Shown: positions 53,854 to 63,910, counted from the stretch's first letter. The stretch is DNA of 64,000 nucleotides from an uncultured Pseudomonadota bacterium (GCA_949295915.1 CASFNB010000003.1:1-64000), one strand, 5' to 3'. Numbers and translations: made by a program. The notes: generated by a model not told the origin, from the sequence alone.

Positions 53854-56006
53854 TTTCCGTTAGGCTTCTTTCTTTTTTGTTTTAATTTATTTTTATCTTT
53901 AATCTTTTGCTTACGTTGCTTTTTAGGCAGTTTTTCTTTCTTTTTCTTTATCTTCTTTTCCGGCTTGTCTTTTTTTAAGGCTTGCTTTTGCGCCATTACT
54001 TTTTTATAGCCGCCGAAAAATCTGCCGCCTTTTTCGACATAAGAAATACCTTCTTCGGGGTCGATATACTTAAATATCAATCCGCCGGTTATCGGGCTGG
54101 CTTCCAACAACCTTGCCTGCAATTTTTGCCCAAAGCGAAAACTCAAGCCATAGCGTTGTCCGGTTAAACTCATATTGCCTTCGTCCAACACATACATATC
54201 CGTCGGTAAACTTGACATCGGTATCAGCCCTTCGGCACCAATACTTTCAATCTCGACAAAAACACCTGCCGCAGATACGCCTGAAACCTTAACCTCAAAA
54301 TCCGCACCTATCATCGGTAGCAAATAGTCAGAAACATAACGCGCCGTCATCTCGCGTTCGGCATTAGCGGCTCTTCTCTCGGTAACGCATAAATGCTCTC
54401 CGGTTTCTTCAAAAGTTTTGACACTTGCCGACTCTTCCAGTTCTCCGCCTTCCGGCATTTTATAGGCTTTCACCAACGCGCGATGCACCAGTAAATCGGC
54501 ATATCTTCTTATCGGGGAAGTAAAATGTGCATAATCACTTAGTCCCAAGCCAAAGTGTCCTAAATTATGCGGCGAATATTTGGCTTGACACTGCAATCTT
54601 AAAATCAATTCCCCGACACCGGCATTATAGCCGCCATCACTGCAGAGAGCCAAAATCTTGTTAAAATGCTCCGGCTTCAAGGCATTTATATCCGGCAGTT
54701 TCAAATGCAGATTATGAAGTAAAGGTTCTATCTCTTTCAGCTTTTCTTCCAAAGGCTTTTCATGCACGCGATACATGGTCGGCAATTTGCTCCGTCCAAG
54801 AGCTTTGGCGGCACAAATATTGGCGGCAATCATAAACTCTTCTATCATCTTGTTTGCTTCAAGATTTTCTTCTTTTTCAATGGCTACAACCTCGCCTTTG
54901 TCATTAAAGCGAATCTTATATTCATTACTTTCCAAATTGAGCGCACCGCGTTTTTCTCTTGCCATTCTTAAGGCTAAATAGGCGCGATAAACCGGCTCTA
55001 TGGTTTTGACATATACTTCTTTAATATTTGCTGATTTTTTACCTTCCAAAGCATTTTGAACTTCTTTATAAGTTAATCTTGCCGCAGATTTTATCACCGC
55101 GCGCTTGAAGTCATATTGAATAATATTGCCCTGCTTATCAATATCAATAAAGCAAGCAATGGCGGCGCGTTCTTCTTTGGGTCTTAAAGAACATAAATCG
55201 TTGCAGAGAATTTCCGGTAACATCGGCACAACTCTGTCCGGCAGATATACCGAATTGCCCCTTTTATAAGCTTCTTTATCCAAAGCTGAAAACGGACGAA
55301 CATAAAAACTGACATCGGCAATGGCAACAATCAGCAAAAAGCCGTCCGGTGTCGGCATGGCATAGACCGCATCATCAAAATCTTTGGCATCATCACCATC
55401 TATCGTCACCAGTGGAATGTTGGTTAAATCTTCTCGCAGACTCTTATTAAATGTCGGCAGATTATGCGTTTCTTTTATCACCTCTTTGGGAAATTCATGC
55501 GGAATGTCATATTTATCCAACACCAACAATGATGCCGCCTTTTGCAAAGCAAATGCACCGTAAGACTTTATCACGCGGGCTTGTTTGAAGCGTCTGCTAC
55601 CACCCAAAGCCACTTTTACAAAGTCGCCTTCCTTAAAACTTGCGTCATTTTCCAACAGATAAGACATATAGTCTTTTTTCTCTGCCGGTTTGAGATAAAA
55701 CTTACCTTCTTTTTTCTCAACAATGCCATAGATAATTTCATCGGGAATATTAGGATTGCCCAAGCGCATAATAGGCTTAGCCATATAGCAATCTTTGCGC
55801 TTGCTCAAATGGGCTAAAAACTTATCACCCATACCCAAAGCCGGTTTAAGGCGCTTGTTTTCTGCCACGTAAATCGGAATATTTAACGGGTTGTCACTCG
55901 GCTCAGACGTTACGGCCGTATAATCGCCAAAATCGCTTACGCCGGAAATTTCCAGCACACAACTTTCCGGCAATTCTTTCTTTTCTGCCTTATTCTTTCT
56001 ATTCAT
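53850..56006 (-). CDS. rnr: Ribonuclease R
   Basis: 718 residues. It is a 3'-5' exoribonuclease that degrades structured RNA. The RNB active site GDDAKDFDDAVYA (about 205-217) has all Asp residues. An S1 domain follows (about 560-640, FEVKVSGVSAAGVFVEIES), then a Lys-rich tail that helps unwind RNA. It overlaps xthA by eight bases. Confidence 0.95.
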   Translation of the reverse strand: MNRKNKAEKKELPESCVLEISGVSDFGDYTAVTSEPSDNPLNIPIYVAENKRLKPALGMGDKFLAHLSKRKDCYMAKPIMRLGNPNIPDEIIYGIVEKKEGKFYLKPAEKKDYMSYLLENDASFKEGDFVKVALGGSRRFKQARVIKSYGAFALQKAASLLVLDKYDIPHEFPKEVIKETHNLPTFNKSLREDLTNIPLVTIDGDDAKDFDDAVYAMPTPDGFLLIVAIADVSFYVRPFSALDKEAYKRGNSVYLPDRVVPMLPEILCNDLCSLRPKEERAAIACFIDIDKQGNIIQYDFKRAVIKSAARLTYKEVQNALEGKKSANIKEVYVKTIEPVYRAYLALRMAREKRGALNLESNEYKIRFNDKGEVVAIEKEENLEANKMIEEFMIAANICAAKALGRSKLPTMYRVHEKPLEEKLKEIEPLLHNLHLKLPDINALKPEHFNKILALCSDGGYNAGVGELILRLQCQAKYSPHNLGHFGLGLSDYAHFTSPIRRYADLLVHRALVKAYKMPEGGELEESASVKTFEETGEHLCVTERRAANAEREMTARYVSDYLLPMIGADFEVKVSGVSAAGVFVEIESIGAEGLIPMSSLPTDMYVLDEGNMSLTGQRYGLSFRFGQKLQARLLEASPITGGLIFKYIDPEEGISYVEKGGRFFGGYKKVMAQKQALKKDKPEKKIKKKKEKLPKKQRKQKIKDKNKLKQKRKKPNGK

Positions 56007-56799
56007 ACTTATTTATCTCCGCTATTAACGGCGTGTGGTCTGAGGGTCTTGTTCCTCGCCTCGGATTTTTATCTATGGCAACACTTACAAGTTTATCCGC
56101 TACACTCGGCGATAATAACAGATAGTCTATCCTTAACCCCGAATCCGATACAAAAGCATTGCCGGCATAATCCCAATAAGTATAGCCTACATGGTCGGGA
56201 TAGAGCATTCGATAAGCATCATAATAGCCCAAATATAAAATAGATTTCAAACGGCTTATCACTTCCGGTCGATATAAGGCATTGCCGATAAAGGCTTTTT
56301 CATCATAAACATCCATTGCACTCATAATCACGTTAAAATCGCCGCCCAATATCACATTCTCACCGCTTTCAAGCAACTTCTCGGCATGATTATACAACGC
56401 ATCCATAAAAGCCAATTTATATACAAATTTGCTTTCGTCTTTGCTGTTATTATAGGGTGGGTTTCCGTTTGGCAGATAAACGGAGGCAACGCGATATTTT
56501 TGCCCTTTTACATCTACTTCCGCTTCTATATAACGCGCGTGTTCATCTTCAAAACGAGGTAAACCTTCCGATATTACTTTTATTTTATGGCGACTCAGTA
56601 TCGCCACACCGTTATAGCTTTTTTCGCCCAGCATGACGGCATTATACCCCAAAGCGCTGATTTCCAAAAACGGAAAAGCCGCTTCCTCACATTTAAGCTC
56701 TTGCAGCAAAACAATGTCGGGTTGCTCGGCTTTGAGCCATGCGCTCAAATTTTCCATACGAGCATTGATTGAATTGACGTTAAAAGTTGAAATCTTCAT
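55999..56799 (-). CDS. xthA: Exodeoxyribonuclease III
   Basis: 266 residues. An AP endonuclease of the EEP family: FNVNSINARMENLSAWL (about 6-22), catalytic Glu in LLQELKCEE, GGDFNVIMSAMD and the final SDHTPLIAEI. It is normal length and coupled to rnr by an 8-base overlap. Confidence 0.94.
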   Translation of the reverse strand: MKISTFNVNSINARMENLSAWLKAEQPDIVLLQELKCEEAAFPFLEISALGYNAVMLGEKSYNGVAILSRHKIKVISEGLPRFEDEHARYIEAEVDVKGQKYRVASVYLPNGNPPYNNSKDESKFVYKLAFMDALYNHAEKLLESGENVILGGDFNVIMSAMDVYDEKAFIGNALYRPEVISRLKSILYLGYYDAYRMLYPDHVGYTYWDYAGNAFVSDSGLRIDYLLLSPSVADKLVSVAIDKNPRRGTRPSDHTPLIAEINKYE

Positions 56800-56867
56800 A
56801 TTGTGCCTTTACTTTCTTTTGTTTGGCATTGTATATTAAAAATATATTTTAGCAAAGGGAATTTACA

Positions 56868-58022
56868 ATGGACTTAGCAACTTATGCAACTCATCCAGAG
56901 AATAGCCGCGGGCGCTTGTATCCGGATTTTATCAACATCATCCGTTCGCCGTTTCAACGCGACAGAGACCGTCTTATTCATTCTTCGGCTTTCCGCCGCT
57001 TGGATGGGAAAACCCAAGTGTTTGCTTATCATGAAGGCAAAAATTATCGTACCCGCCTCACCCACAGCATTGAAGTTTCTCAAATTACGCGTACCATTTG
57101 CAAAAGCCTTAACCTTAATGAAGAACTGGCGGAAGCTCTTGCCCTTGCTCATGACCTCGGGCACTCACCTTTCGGACACGCCGGTGAGCGCGGCTTGCAA
57201 AACTCCATGAAGAAATACGGCGGCTTTGACCATAATGTCCACTCCCTTAAAATTATGACTAAAATCGAAATCCATTATCCCGAATTTGAAGGTCTTAACC
57301 TCACATGGGAAACGCTCGAAGGAACCGTCAAACATAACGGACCTATTAAAAAAATCTCAAACAATTACCTTAAAGAATTTAACAAAAAATTTGATTTGGA
57401 CTTGAAAAATTATCCCTCTTTGGAAGCGCAAGTCGCCTCCTTTGCCGATGACATCGCCTATAACAACCACGATATTGATGATGGTTTCCGTGCCGGTTTC
57501 TTCTCAATTAATGACCTGCGCGAACTGCCTTTCATCAATGAAATTTTGACTAAGTTTGAGGCTGAAAATCCAAATGCCGATGACAATTTGCGAATCTATG
57601 CCATTACGCGAAATATGATTGCCCGCATGATTTTTGACGTACTCGACAACTCGTGCGAAAACATAAAAAAACACAAGATTCAAACTCCGCAAGACGTGCG
57701 CAATCACAAAGGTTTTATTGTCGACTTTTCTCCTGCCATGCACAATGAAATCAAACTCTTACACGAATTTTTGAAAAAACGTTTCTATACCAACACCTCT
57801 GTTGCACGTATGGATATGAAATCGCAACGCATTGTTGAAGAGCTCTTTAGCATATTTACCAACAACTGGATGCTCTTGCCGATGGAGGTGCGCAAATATC
57901 TTGATAAAAATTCAAACGATGAAAGAATCGCCGACGTGGTTTGCGAATATATTGCCAATATGACCGATATGCACGCAATCAAAGAACACAAAAAACTATA
58001 TGATCCACATACTCGTTTTTGA
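56868..58022 (+). CDS. dgt: Deoxyguanosinetriphosphate triphosphohydrolase-like protein
   Basis: 384 residues. The HD domain has RLTHSIEVSQIT (His of the H-D pair) and ALAHDLGHSPFGHAGE. DDIAYNNHDIDDG gives the last Asp. It hydrolyses dNTPs to control pool balance. AAGGGAA lies before the ATG, with xthA divergent. Neighbours SPOR protein and nagZ follow. Confidence 0.92.
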   Translation: MDLATYATHPENSRGRLYPDFINIIRSPFQRDRDRLIHSSAFRRLDGKTQVFAYHEGKNYRTRLTHSIEVSQITRTICKSLNLNEELAEALALAHDLGHSPFGHAGERGLQNSMKKYGGFDHNVHSLKIMTKIEIHYPEFEGLNLTWETLEGTVKHNGPIKKISNNYLKEFNKKFDLDLKNYPSLEAQVASFADDIAYNNHDIDDGFRAGFFSINDLRELPFINEILTKFEAENPNADDNLRIYAITRNMIARMIFDVLDNSCENIKKHKIQTPQDVRNHKGFIVDFSPAMHNEIKLLHEFLKKRFYTNTSVARMDMKSQRIVEELFSIFTNNWMLLPMEVRKYLDKNSNDERIADVVCEYIANMTDMHAIKEHKKLYDPHTRF

Positions 58023-58097
58023 ATTTGTTAAATGATTATAAAGTTTTTTGTGATAGAATCTGTGCAAAAGTGAAAGTTTTGTACAGGAGTGAAGCAT

Positions 58098-59057
58098 ATG
58101 TTTCCGGATTTTCCCGATGATAATAAAAATGATGATTTTTTGAATGAATTTCGTCAGAAGATTGCTGAGCAATCTAACATTTCTTTTGAAGAAAGAAGAA
58201 ACGAATTAAATAAATCCAAAAGTGTTTTTATCGGTGCCGTTTCCGGTGTGGTTTTAGCCAGCGTGGTCGGTTGGTTTATTCTTTCTCCGCGTTACGCTCA
58301 AAATGAAAATGTTGAGCTTCCGGTTATTCGCAGACCTCAAACTGCCATCAAAGTTCAGCCAACCGAACCCGGCGGTATGGAGATTTTGAACCAAGACAAA
58401 TCCGTTTATGATATTTTGGATAAATCTCAAAACAACAAAAAAGTGGTCGAGAATCTGTTGCCGCCTCCGGAAGAACCGAAACTTCCGGTTATTGCTCCAA
58501 GTGAAGAAACTGCTCCGCAAACCATTGATGATGTTTTGGCAAAAACGGAATCCGAAACAAAAAATAATTCCGTTGCCGACGAAGCCGAAAAAATTATCAA
58601 TGTTGCAACGGCTCCTAAAGCGACTCCGGCAAAAGAAAATCAACCCGAAGCTCAGGTTAAAACATTGTCTCAAGCCGTGGCAGAATCTGCCCAAACCGAA
58701 GCGAAAGCTCCTGCCAAAGATGTTGCTAAAATTTCTACCGATGATATAAAAAGTGTGTATAAAGCACAAATAAAAGATGGCAAAGTTGTTCAATCGAGTA
58801 AAATTGCCGCCGGCGTTTGGCAAGTTCAATTGATGTCTTCTAATAATAAAGCTGCTGTCGAAAAATCTTGGATCTCGTTAAATGCCAAATATAAAATGCT
58901 TAATAACCAGCCTTATGAAATTGAAGTTGCCGATTTAGGCTCAAAAGGGACCTACTATCGTCTTAAAGCCGGTGCTTTTCCGACTCGCGACGGTGCCGAT
59001 GAGCTCTGCAAAGACATTAAAGCATTGGGCGGAACCTGTATTGTAAAGAAAAAATAA
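58098..59057 (+). CDS. SPOR-domain envelope protein
   Basis: 319 residues. One transmembrane helix (about 40-60, FIGAVSGVVLASVVGWFIL) leads into a disordered Ala/Pro/Lys-rich stalk (about 65-230) and a C-terminal SPOR domain (about 240-319, GVWQVQLMSSNNKAAVEKSW; RLKAGAFPTRDGADELCKDI). SPOR domains bind denuded septal peptidoglycan. ATG 58098 follows AGGAG by eight bases and is better than GTG 58089. It is directly followed by the M50 gene. Confidence 0.9.
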   Translation: MFPDFPDDNKNDDFLNEFRQKIAEQSNISFEERRNELNKSKSVFIGAVSGVVLASVVGWFILSPRYAQNENVELPVIRRPQTAIKVQPTEPGGMEILNQDKSVYDILDKSQNNKKVVENLLPPPEEPKLPVIAPSEETAPQTIDDVLAKTESETKNNSVADEAEKIINVATAPKATPAKENQPEAQVKTLSQAVAESAQTEAKAPAKDVAKISTDDIKSVYKAQIKDGKVVQSSKIAAGVWQVQLMSSNNKAAVEKSWISLNAKYKMLNNQPYEIEVADLGSKGTYYRLKAGAFPTRDGADELCKDIKALGGTCIVKKK

Positions 59058-59720
59058 ATGTTAACGACACTTGTGGCTATAATACTCAATTTTATTCCCA
59101 TTATGTTGGCAATTATCTTGCATGAAATTGCTCACGGCTATGCCGCTCTTAAACTTGGGGATAATACGGCAAAACGTTTCGGACGTCTTTCTCTTAATCC
59201 GATTAAGCATATTGATTTGTTCGGAACAATTATTTTGCCGGCATTGCTCTACGCTTCAAATGTCGGATTTATTTTTGGTTGGGCTCGTCCGGTACCGGTT
59301 AATTATGCCAAAATTAACACTCGTAAAGATATGTTGATTGTGGCTTCCGCAGGTATTGTCATGAATATTGTCCTTGCCATTTGCTCTACTCTTATTCTTT
59401 TGTTGGTGGATTTAATTCCTTCTCCCCTGATCCATGGAATTTTAGAGGTCTTCTTTGTTAATATGGTGGTTTATAATATTGTTCTGGCCGTATTTAACAT
59501 TTTACCCATTCCGCCCATGGATGGTTCTAAAATATTTTTCGGAGGTATCAATAAACCTTGGGCTCAAAGATATATATCTGCCGATAAACTCGGATTAACG
59601 GCTTTTTTTGCCATTGCCATTGTTTTGCCGCTGATTGGTAGTCTTTTAGGGCAAAATTGGAATATTGTCGGATGGTATGTTATGGGCGTTTCCAAGTTTT
59701 TTATCTCTGCACTTATTTAG
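59058..59720 (+). CDS. Site-2-protease-family M50 zinc metallopeptidase
   Basis: 220 residues with 5-6 membrane helices. Zinc motif HEIAHG (about 22-27) and the NILPIPPMDGSKI third ligand (about 149-161). It belongs to the small SREBPP-like class. It starts at the base after the SPOR stop; no ribosome site needed beyond coupling. Substrate unknown. Confidence 0.9.
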   Translation: MLTTLVAIILNFIPIMLAIILHEIAHGYAALKLGDNTAKRFGRLSLNPIKHIDLFGTIILPALLYASNVGFIFGWARPVPVNYAKINTRKDMLIVASAGIVMNIVLAICSTLILLLVDLIPSPLIHGILEVFFVNMVVYNIVLAVFNILPIPPMDGSKIFFGGINKPWAQRYISADKLGLTAFFAIAIVLPLIGSLLGQNWNIVGWYVMGVSKFFISALI

Positions 59721-59729
59721 GAGATATTT

Positions 59730-60821
59730 ATGAATAAACCTGTTCTTGCTGCTATGCTTTCTATCTCGGGAACAAAACTTTCCGATGAGGAAAAAAAGTT
59801 GTTTGAACGGTTTAATCCTCTCGGTGTGACACTCTTTGCCAAAAATATTGAATCAAAAACTCAGCTCAAAAATCTTACAAAAGAAATCAGAGAAGTTTGT
59901 GACAGAAATAATATTTTGATTGCCATTGACCAAGAAGGCGGTCGCGTTCGTCGTCTGCGTGAGCCGGAATTCAGAAGCTATGCGGCACAAATTGATTTAG
60001 GAAGAACCGAAGAAAAATTTGGATTTGCAACAACTTTGCAAACAACTCATAATCACGCTCTTTTAATTGCACATGACTTGCTTGAATGCGGTATAAATTG
60101 GAATTATGCACCTTGCTTGGACATTGCTTATTCGGAAACTTCCGATGTTTTGAAAAGCCGTTGCTTTGGTAATGACGAGAAAAAAATTGCCGTCCTCGGC
60201 AGAGAAATGATTGATACTTATGTTCAATCAGGAATATGTCCCTGCATAAAACATATGCCGGGGCACGGGCGCGCAAACGTTGACCCTCACCTACAACTTC
60301 CGATCATTGAAAACTCATTATCCGAGCTGAAAAAAGATTTTTATCCTTTCTGGTTTAACCGATATGCACCGGCCGGAATGACTGCACATATTGTGCTTAA
60401 AGATGTTGATGATAAACATCCGGTAACACAAAGTAAGACAGCCATTGATAAAATTATTCGCGGAGAAATTGGCTTTGAAGGATTTTTAATTTCAGATTCA
60501 ATAAATATGAATGCGCTTCACGGAAATGTTGTTGACAGGGCTCTGGCTTGCCTTAATGCCGGATGTGATGCCGTATGTTTCTGCTTTGGCTCTTTGGCAG
60601 AAACTTTAAGCCTGTGCCAAAATTGTCCGGTTTTGACGGATAACTCTCTGATTAGGCTTGCCAAGATTGAAAATATATTTAAAAATAAACTCAAAGATAT
60701 TGATTATAAATTAACAGAAAAAAATTATGCGCAGGTTTGCGGAGCAATAGAAAAATATAACGATAAATATGATGCCACCGAAACATTACGCCTAATGACA
60801 CTCAAGCCACAGGAGAATTGA
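59730..60821 (+). CDS. nagZ: Beta-N-acetylhexosaminidase NagZ
   Basis: 363 residues, GH3 family. It removes GlcNAc from anhydromuropeptides in the cytoplasm. IAIDQEGGRVRRLRE (about 70-84), KHMPGHGRANVDPH (about 174-187; mobile loop His) and the nucleophile Asp in LISDSINMNALHG (about 251-263) are all intact. AGGAG lies before the ATG. Confidence 0.93.
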   Translation: MNKPVLAAMLSISGTKLSDEEKKLFERFNPLGVTLFAKNIESKTQLKNLTKEIREVCDRNNILIAIDQEGGRVRRLREPEFRSYAAQIDLGRTEEKFGFATTLQTTHNHALLIAHDLLECGINWNYAPCLDIAYSETSDVLKSRCFGNDEKKIAVLGREMIDTYVQSGICPCIKHMPGHGRANVDPHLQLPIIENSLSELKKDFYPFWFNRYAPAGMTAHIVLKDVDDKHPVTQSKTAIDKIIRGEIGFEGFLISDSINMNALHGNVVDRALACLNAGCDAVCFCFGSLAETLSLCQNCPVLTDNSLIRLAKIENIFKNKLKDIDYKLTEKNYAQVCGAIEKYNDKYDATETLRLMTLKPQEN

Positions 60822-60822
60822 A

Positions 60823-60993
60823 ATGTTGGAATGGATTTTGATTATTGTCGTGTTAGCTGCCATTTTTTATGCCAAAGACTTGCCGACGTTGAAAAATAAG
60901 GCTATTGAAGTTGGTAATCAGTTATTGCAAAAAGCCAAAGAAAAAAAAGAACACTTGGCTGAAAAACAAAAAGAAAACAAAGAAGAAAAATAA
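60823..60993 (+). CDS. TatA-like single-membrane-span microprotein
   Basis: 56 residues. One N-terminal hydrophobic helix (about 4-15, WILIIVVLAAIF) is followed by an amphipathic helix (KDLPTLKNKAIEVGNQLL) and a Lys/Glu-rich tail. The topology and the position after nagZ, where tatA lies in other alphaproteobacteria, suggest a divergent TatA; but the Phe-Gly hinge is missing and scpAB is absent. AGGAG lies seven bases before the ATG. Confidence 0.5.
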   Translation: MLEWILIIVVLAAIFYAKDLPTLKNKAIEVGNQLLQKAKEKKEHLAEKQKENKEEK

Positions 60994-60999
60994 ATTTTT

Positions 61000-61022
61000 A
61001 ACGGTGCTTTTTAAGCGCCGTT
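61000..61022 (+). terminator. Terminator of the dgt-nagZ run
   Basis: An 8-bp stem AACGGTGC/GCGCCGTT (one T-G pair) with a T-rich tail. Confidence 0.78.
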
Positions 61023-61122
61023 TCTTTTTTATTATTTTGTATGAAAAATCAAATAATTATAGATTTTATTATATTTTTGTGTTATAAATAAAATATGGGT
61101 TTCATACCGTTGGAGAATTGCA

Positions 61123-61569
61123 ATGAGTATATCGTCTACCAGAAAAGTATCAGGCGCGACCTTGACGACAAGAAAAAATGATCGCTTATATGCCTCAAAT
61201 AATGAAAGCGAAAGTTTTGTTGAGCACATTGATACGGCTAATAATGTGTTGATAAAAAAGGATTTTGATGGCGAACACCAAAACAACCAAGAATATCAAC
61301 AACAAAAGAAAGAACAAGCTGATAAGACTGATGTTTCGGGAAATCAGCCGCAGACTTATGTGGCCAGCGCTTTAGAGGCTCTGGAGGCCAGCGGTGCTTA
61401 TGAAGAACCGGAAGAAAATACGCATGCTCGCAATGTTAACAACATCGGCATATATGGTAATAATCAATCTATGATTTCTTCTGAGCAAAAAGAACGAAAA
61501 AACCAGTCTTACCTCAAACATTTTTATGAGAAAAATGAACCCTTTGAGGAAGTGAACAGATTGGTTTGA
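61123..61569 (+). CDS. Hypothetical protein, 148 aa
   Basis: Unrecognised, hydrophilic, Gln/Asn/Glu-rich and probably disordered. It has no signal or membrane segment. The middle (about 57-70) is a Gln/Lys run. GGAG lies before the ATG by seven bases. Its TGA abuts the next gene's stop on the other strand. Confidence 0.6.
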   Translation: MSISSTRKVSGATLTTRKNDRLYASNNESESFVEHIDTANNVLIKKDFDGEHQNNQEYQQQKKEQADKTDVSGNQPQTYVASALEALEASGAYEEPEENTHARNVNNIGIYGNNQSMISSEQKERKNQSYLKHFYEKNEPFEEVNRLV

Positions 61570-62259
61570 CTAAAGTTTTATCAGCCCTACTTTTGAAAAT
61601 ATCTTTATAAATATATTTTTGGAACAGTAATCTTTAACTGTTTTTCCTTCTTTATCTTGAATAGATAAATCAAAATTATATTGCAACAATGTTCTTATCA
61701 TCGAAGGATTAAAACGAAAAACTTGACAAGCTAGCATTAAGCTGTTTTGCCCTAATTTATTTTGATAATGCGGATCGAAATTATAGTTTTCTAATAAATA
61801 GTGAGCTAATTTGTATCTTCTTAAATAGATACAAATTTGTAGTAAATCTCCACCATCTTTGGCTAATTTATAGTTTATATCACAACCTTTTTTGATTAAA
61901 TAGTTCAATGCTTTTTTGTTATTATAAATAATAGCCACCCCCAATGAAGATTGTTTTTCTAAACCGCAAGTATGGATATTCATGCCCTTTTGTACCAGAA
62001 AATCAATCAGCTCTACTTTAGCAAAAAATTCTATCGCTATCAACAAAGGTAAGCCATTATAATTTGGATCTGCTCCACGCTCAAGTACATATTCTAAATC
62101 TTTTTGAGTTGTTTTTTTCAACCCCAATAACAAACATAAAGCTTCACTTTTGTTTTTGCGGTGTTTTATAAATATTTTGTTATAATATTCCATTCCTCCA
62201 AAAACAAAAAGCCAAAGAGAAATTCCGCCAACCATAATAACCCAAAGTGCATTTAACAT
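61570..62259 (-). CDS. Membrane-anchored ankyrin-repeat protein
   Basis: 229 residues. One N-terminal transmembrane helix (about 5-22) is followed by about five ankyrin repeats (about 55-215; VLERGADPNYNGLPLLIAIE, split; LIKKGCDIN; LLENYNFDPHYQNKLGQNSL; LLQYNFDLSIQDKEGKTV). Ankyrins mediate protein contact. It sits ten bases from the upstream gene. Confidence 0.82.
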   Translation of the reverse strand: MLNALWVIMVGGISLWLFVFGGMEYYNKIFIKHRKNKSEALCLLLGLKKTTQKDLEYVLERGADPNYNGLPLLIAIEFFAKVELIDFLVQKGMNIHTCGLEKQSSLGVAIIYNNKKALNYLIKKGCDINYKLAKDGGDLLQICIYLRRYKLAHYLLENYNFDPHYQNKLGQNSLMLACQVFRFNPSMIRTLLQYNFDLSIQDKEGKTVKDYCSKNIFIKIFSKVGLIKL

Positions 62260-62269
62260 TTATCAATCC

Positions 62270-63910
62270 TCATTTAAGTGACTTTGCATATTCTTCCAAA
62301 TCCAGCGGATAAGTAATATCCAAAGCTTCTTTTTTGTCTTTTATCTCGATTGTTTTGGTATAATCGGCAAACTCAACAAAAACCGGTCTTAAATCGGCAT
62401 TTTCGGGAACAATATCGGCAAAATTGAACAATTCCTTACTCCATATAATCGGGTTGATTTTTTTACCCTCATACATGGACATAATAACTTGTTTACCTTT
62501 TGTTTTTTTGAAATTTTTAATCATATCATCAATATGTTCTTTGGTGATATTCGGCATATCTGCCGGAATTAGGATTGCGCCGTCGCAAAAGCTCGGAACA
62601 GACTTGATGCCCATGGAAATAGATGTTTTTATGCCTGAGCGATAGCCCGAATTATACAACACATTAACATCTACTTTATCTAAATATTCTTCCATCAAAT
62701 CGGCCTGATAACCGGTGACTAAAAATACCGGAGATGCCTTAGACTTAACGGCAGCTTGTAAAGCCTTCATAAACAAAGGTTCTCCATCTATATCCACCAA
62801 AAGCTTATTACCGCGGCATCTTGCCCCTACACCTGCTGCCAAAACAACTGCGGCTATTCTGGCTTCCTTACCGCTTTCATCATGTCCGGCAGAGGTGATA
62901 TAATTGTTCATCATTTCTTCGGGCAATTTTGTCTCTCTTGGAATGATAAAGTTTTGCGGATGGTCAAAGTCAAACACATTAAGCTTATCGGCAACAATGG
63001 CTTGTTTGATGTAGCGTACGGCATAAGAACTATCAATATTACCGTAATTATAAGGAATGACGATAATGCGTTTTCCTCGTTTTGAGGCAATAATAAAATC
63101 ACCGGCATTGACTTGCGGCAAATAAGGACAAACAATCTCATCGACAATGCTGTTTAAGGCCTTAACCATAATATCGTGCGGGCAACGCGTTTGTTGCGCC
63201 GGAAGAATGAACAAGACATCATTATCATCTCTTAATGCTCTTTGCAATATGTTGGCAATTTCTTCCGTTTGGTGCGGTGCCTCATATTCATGCTCAAATG
63301 TCAAATCCATATTTGGAAAATCTTTAACCAAGCGTTTGACGATGTTGGTAAAATGTCTGGTTTCGCTTTTATCATTGGTCAAACGGGTATACATCAGCCC
63401 TACTTTTTTAGCGCTTATGTCATGCACCGAAAGCATATCGGTGTTGCCGGCAAGGCTGTATAAAATATCATCAACCATATTTTGCGGAATAATCGGCAGG
63501 TTTAGCTCCAACTCGGCAATAATGGTATCGGCTTCAACAATCTTATAAGGCTGAATGGTGTTCAAAATGAAGAAACTACCATGACGATTGAACTTGGCCA
63601 CGCGCTCCTCATTGACCATAAACACACCGTTTACGCCTGCGGCAATGCGACAGATTCCATCTTCTCCGACACTATATGCCGTATTTTTGCCGCAAAGTTT
63701 GGCAGCAACTTCACCTAATGCCGCCTCAAAAGTGATGTCTCCGTTTTCCATGCCGGCAACAAAAATCTTTTCTATTTTATTTTGTTTGAACAAAATAACA
63801 TCTTCTTCGCTTATTTTATGCGCCTTTGGTAAAAAGACACCACCGACAACTATCTGATTGAATAAATACATTCCGAGGGCTTCGGTCACTTTGAGTTCTT
63901 GGCAAATCAT
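62270..63910 (-). CDS. MoeA-like/MobA-like fusion for molybdopterin cofactor
   Basis: 546 residues. The N-terminal half (about 1-340) is a molybdopterin-binding MoeA/MogA-like region. The C-terminal domain (about 355-546) is a MobA/MocA nucleotidyltransferase with VVLAAGVGARCRGNKLLVDI (split), LVTGYQADLM and ILIPADMPNIT. Such fusions are known in alphaproteobacteria. ATG 63910 follows AAGGA; the upstream TTG start is unlikely. It probably transfers CMP or a related nucleotide to the cofactor. No other moco gene is in view. Confidence 0.82.
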   Translation of the reverse strand: MICQELKVTEALGMYLFNQIVVGGVFLPKAHKISEEDVILFKQNKIEKIFVAGMENGDITFEAALGEVAAKLCGKNTAYSVGEDGICRIAAGVNGVFMVNEERVAKFNRHGSFFILNTIQPYKIVEADTIIAELELNLPIIPQNMVDDILYSLAGNTDMLSVHDISAKKVGLMYTRLTNDKSETRHFTNIVKRLVKDFPNMDLTFEHEYEAPHQTEEIANILQRALRDDNDVLFILPAQQTRCPHDIMVKALNSIVDEIVCPYLPQVNAGDFIIASKRGKRIIVIPYNYGNIDSSYAVRYIKQAIVADKLNVFDFDHPQNFIIPRETKLPEEMMNNYITSAGHDESGKEARIAAVVLAAGVGARCRGNKLLVDIDGEPLFMKALQAAVKSKASPVFLVTGYQADLMEEYLDKVDVNVLYNSGYRSGIKTSISMGIKSVPSFCDGAILIPADMPNITKEHIDDMIKNFKKTKGKQVIMSMYEGKKINPIIWSKELFNFADIVPENADLRPVFVEFADYTKTIEIKDKKEALDITYPLDLEEYAKSLK

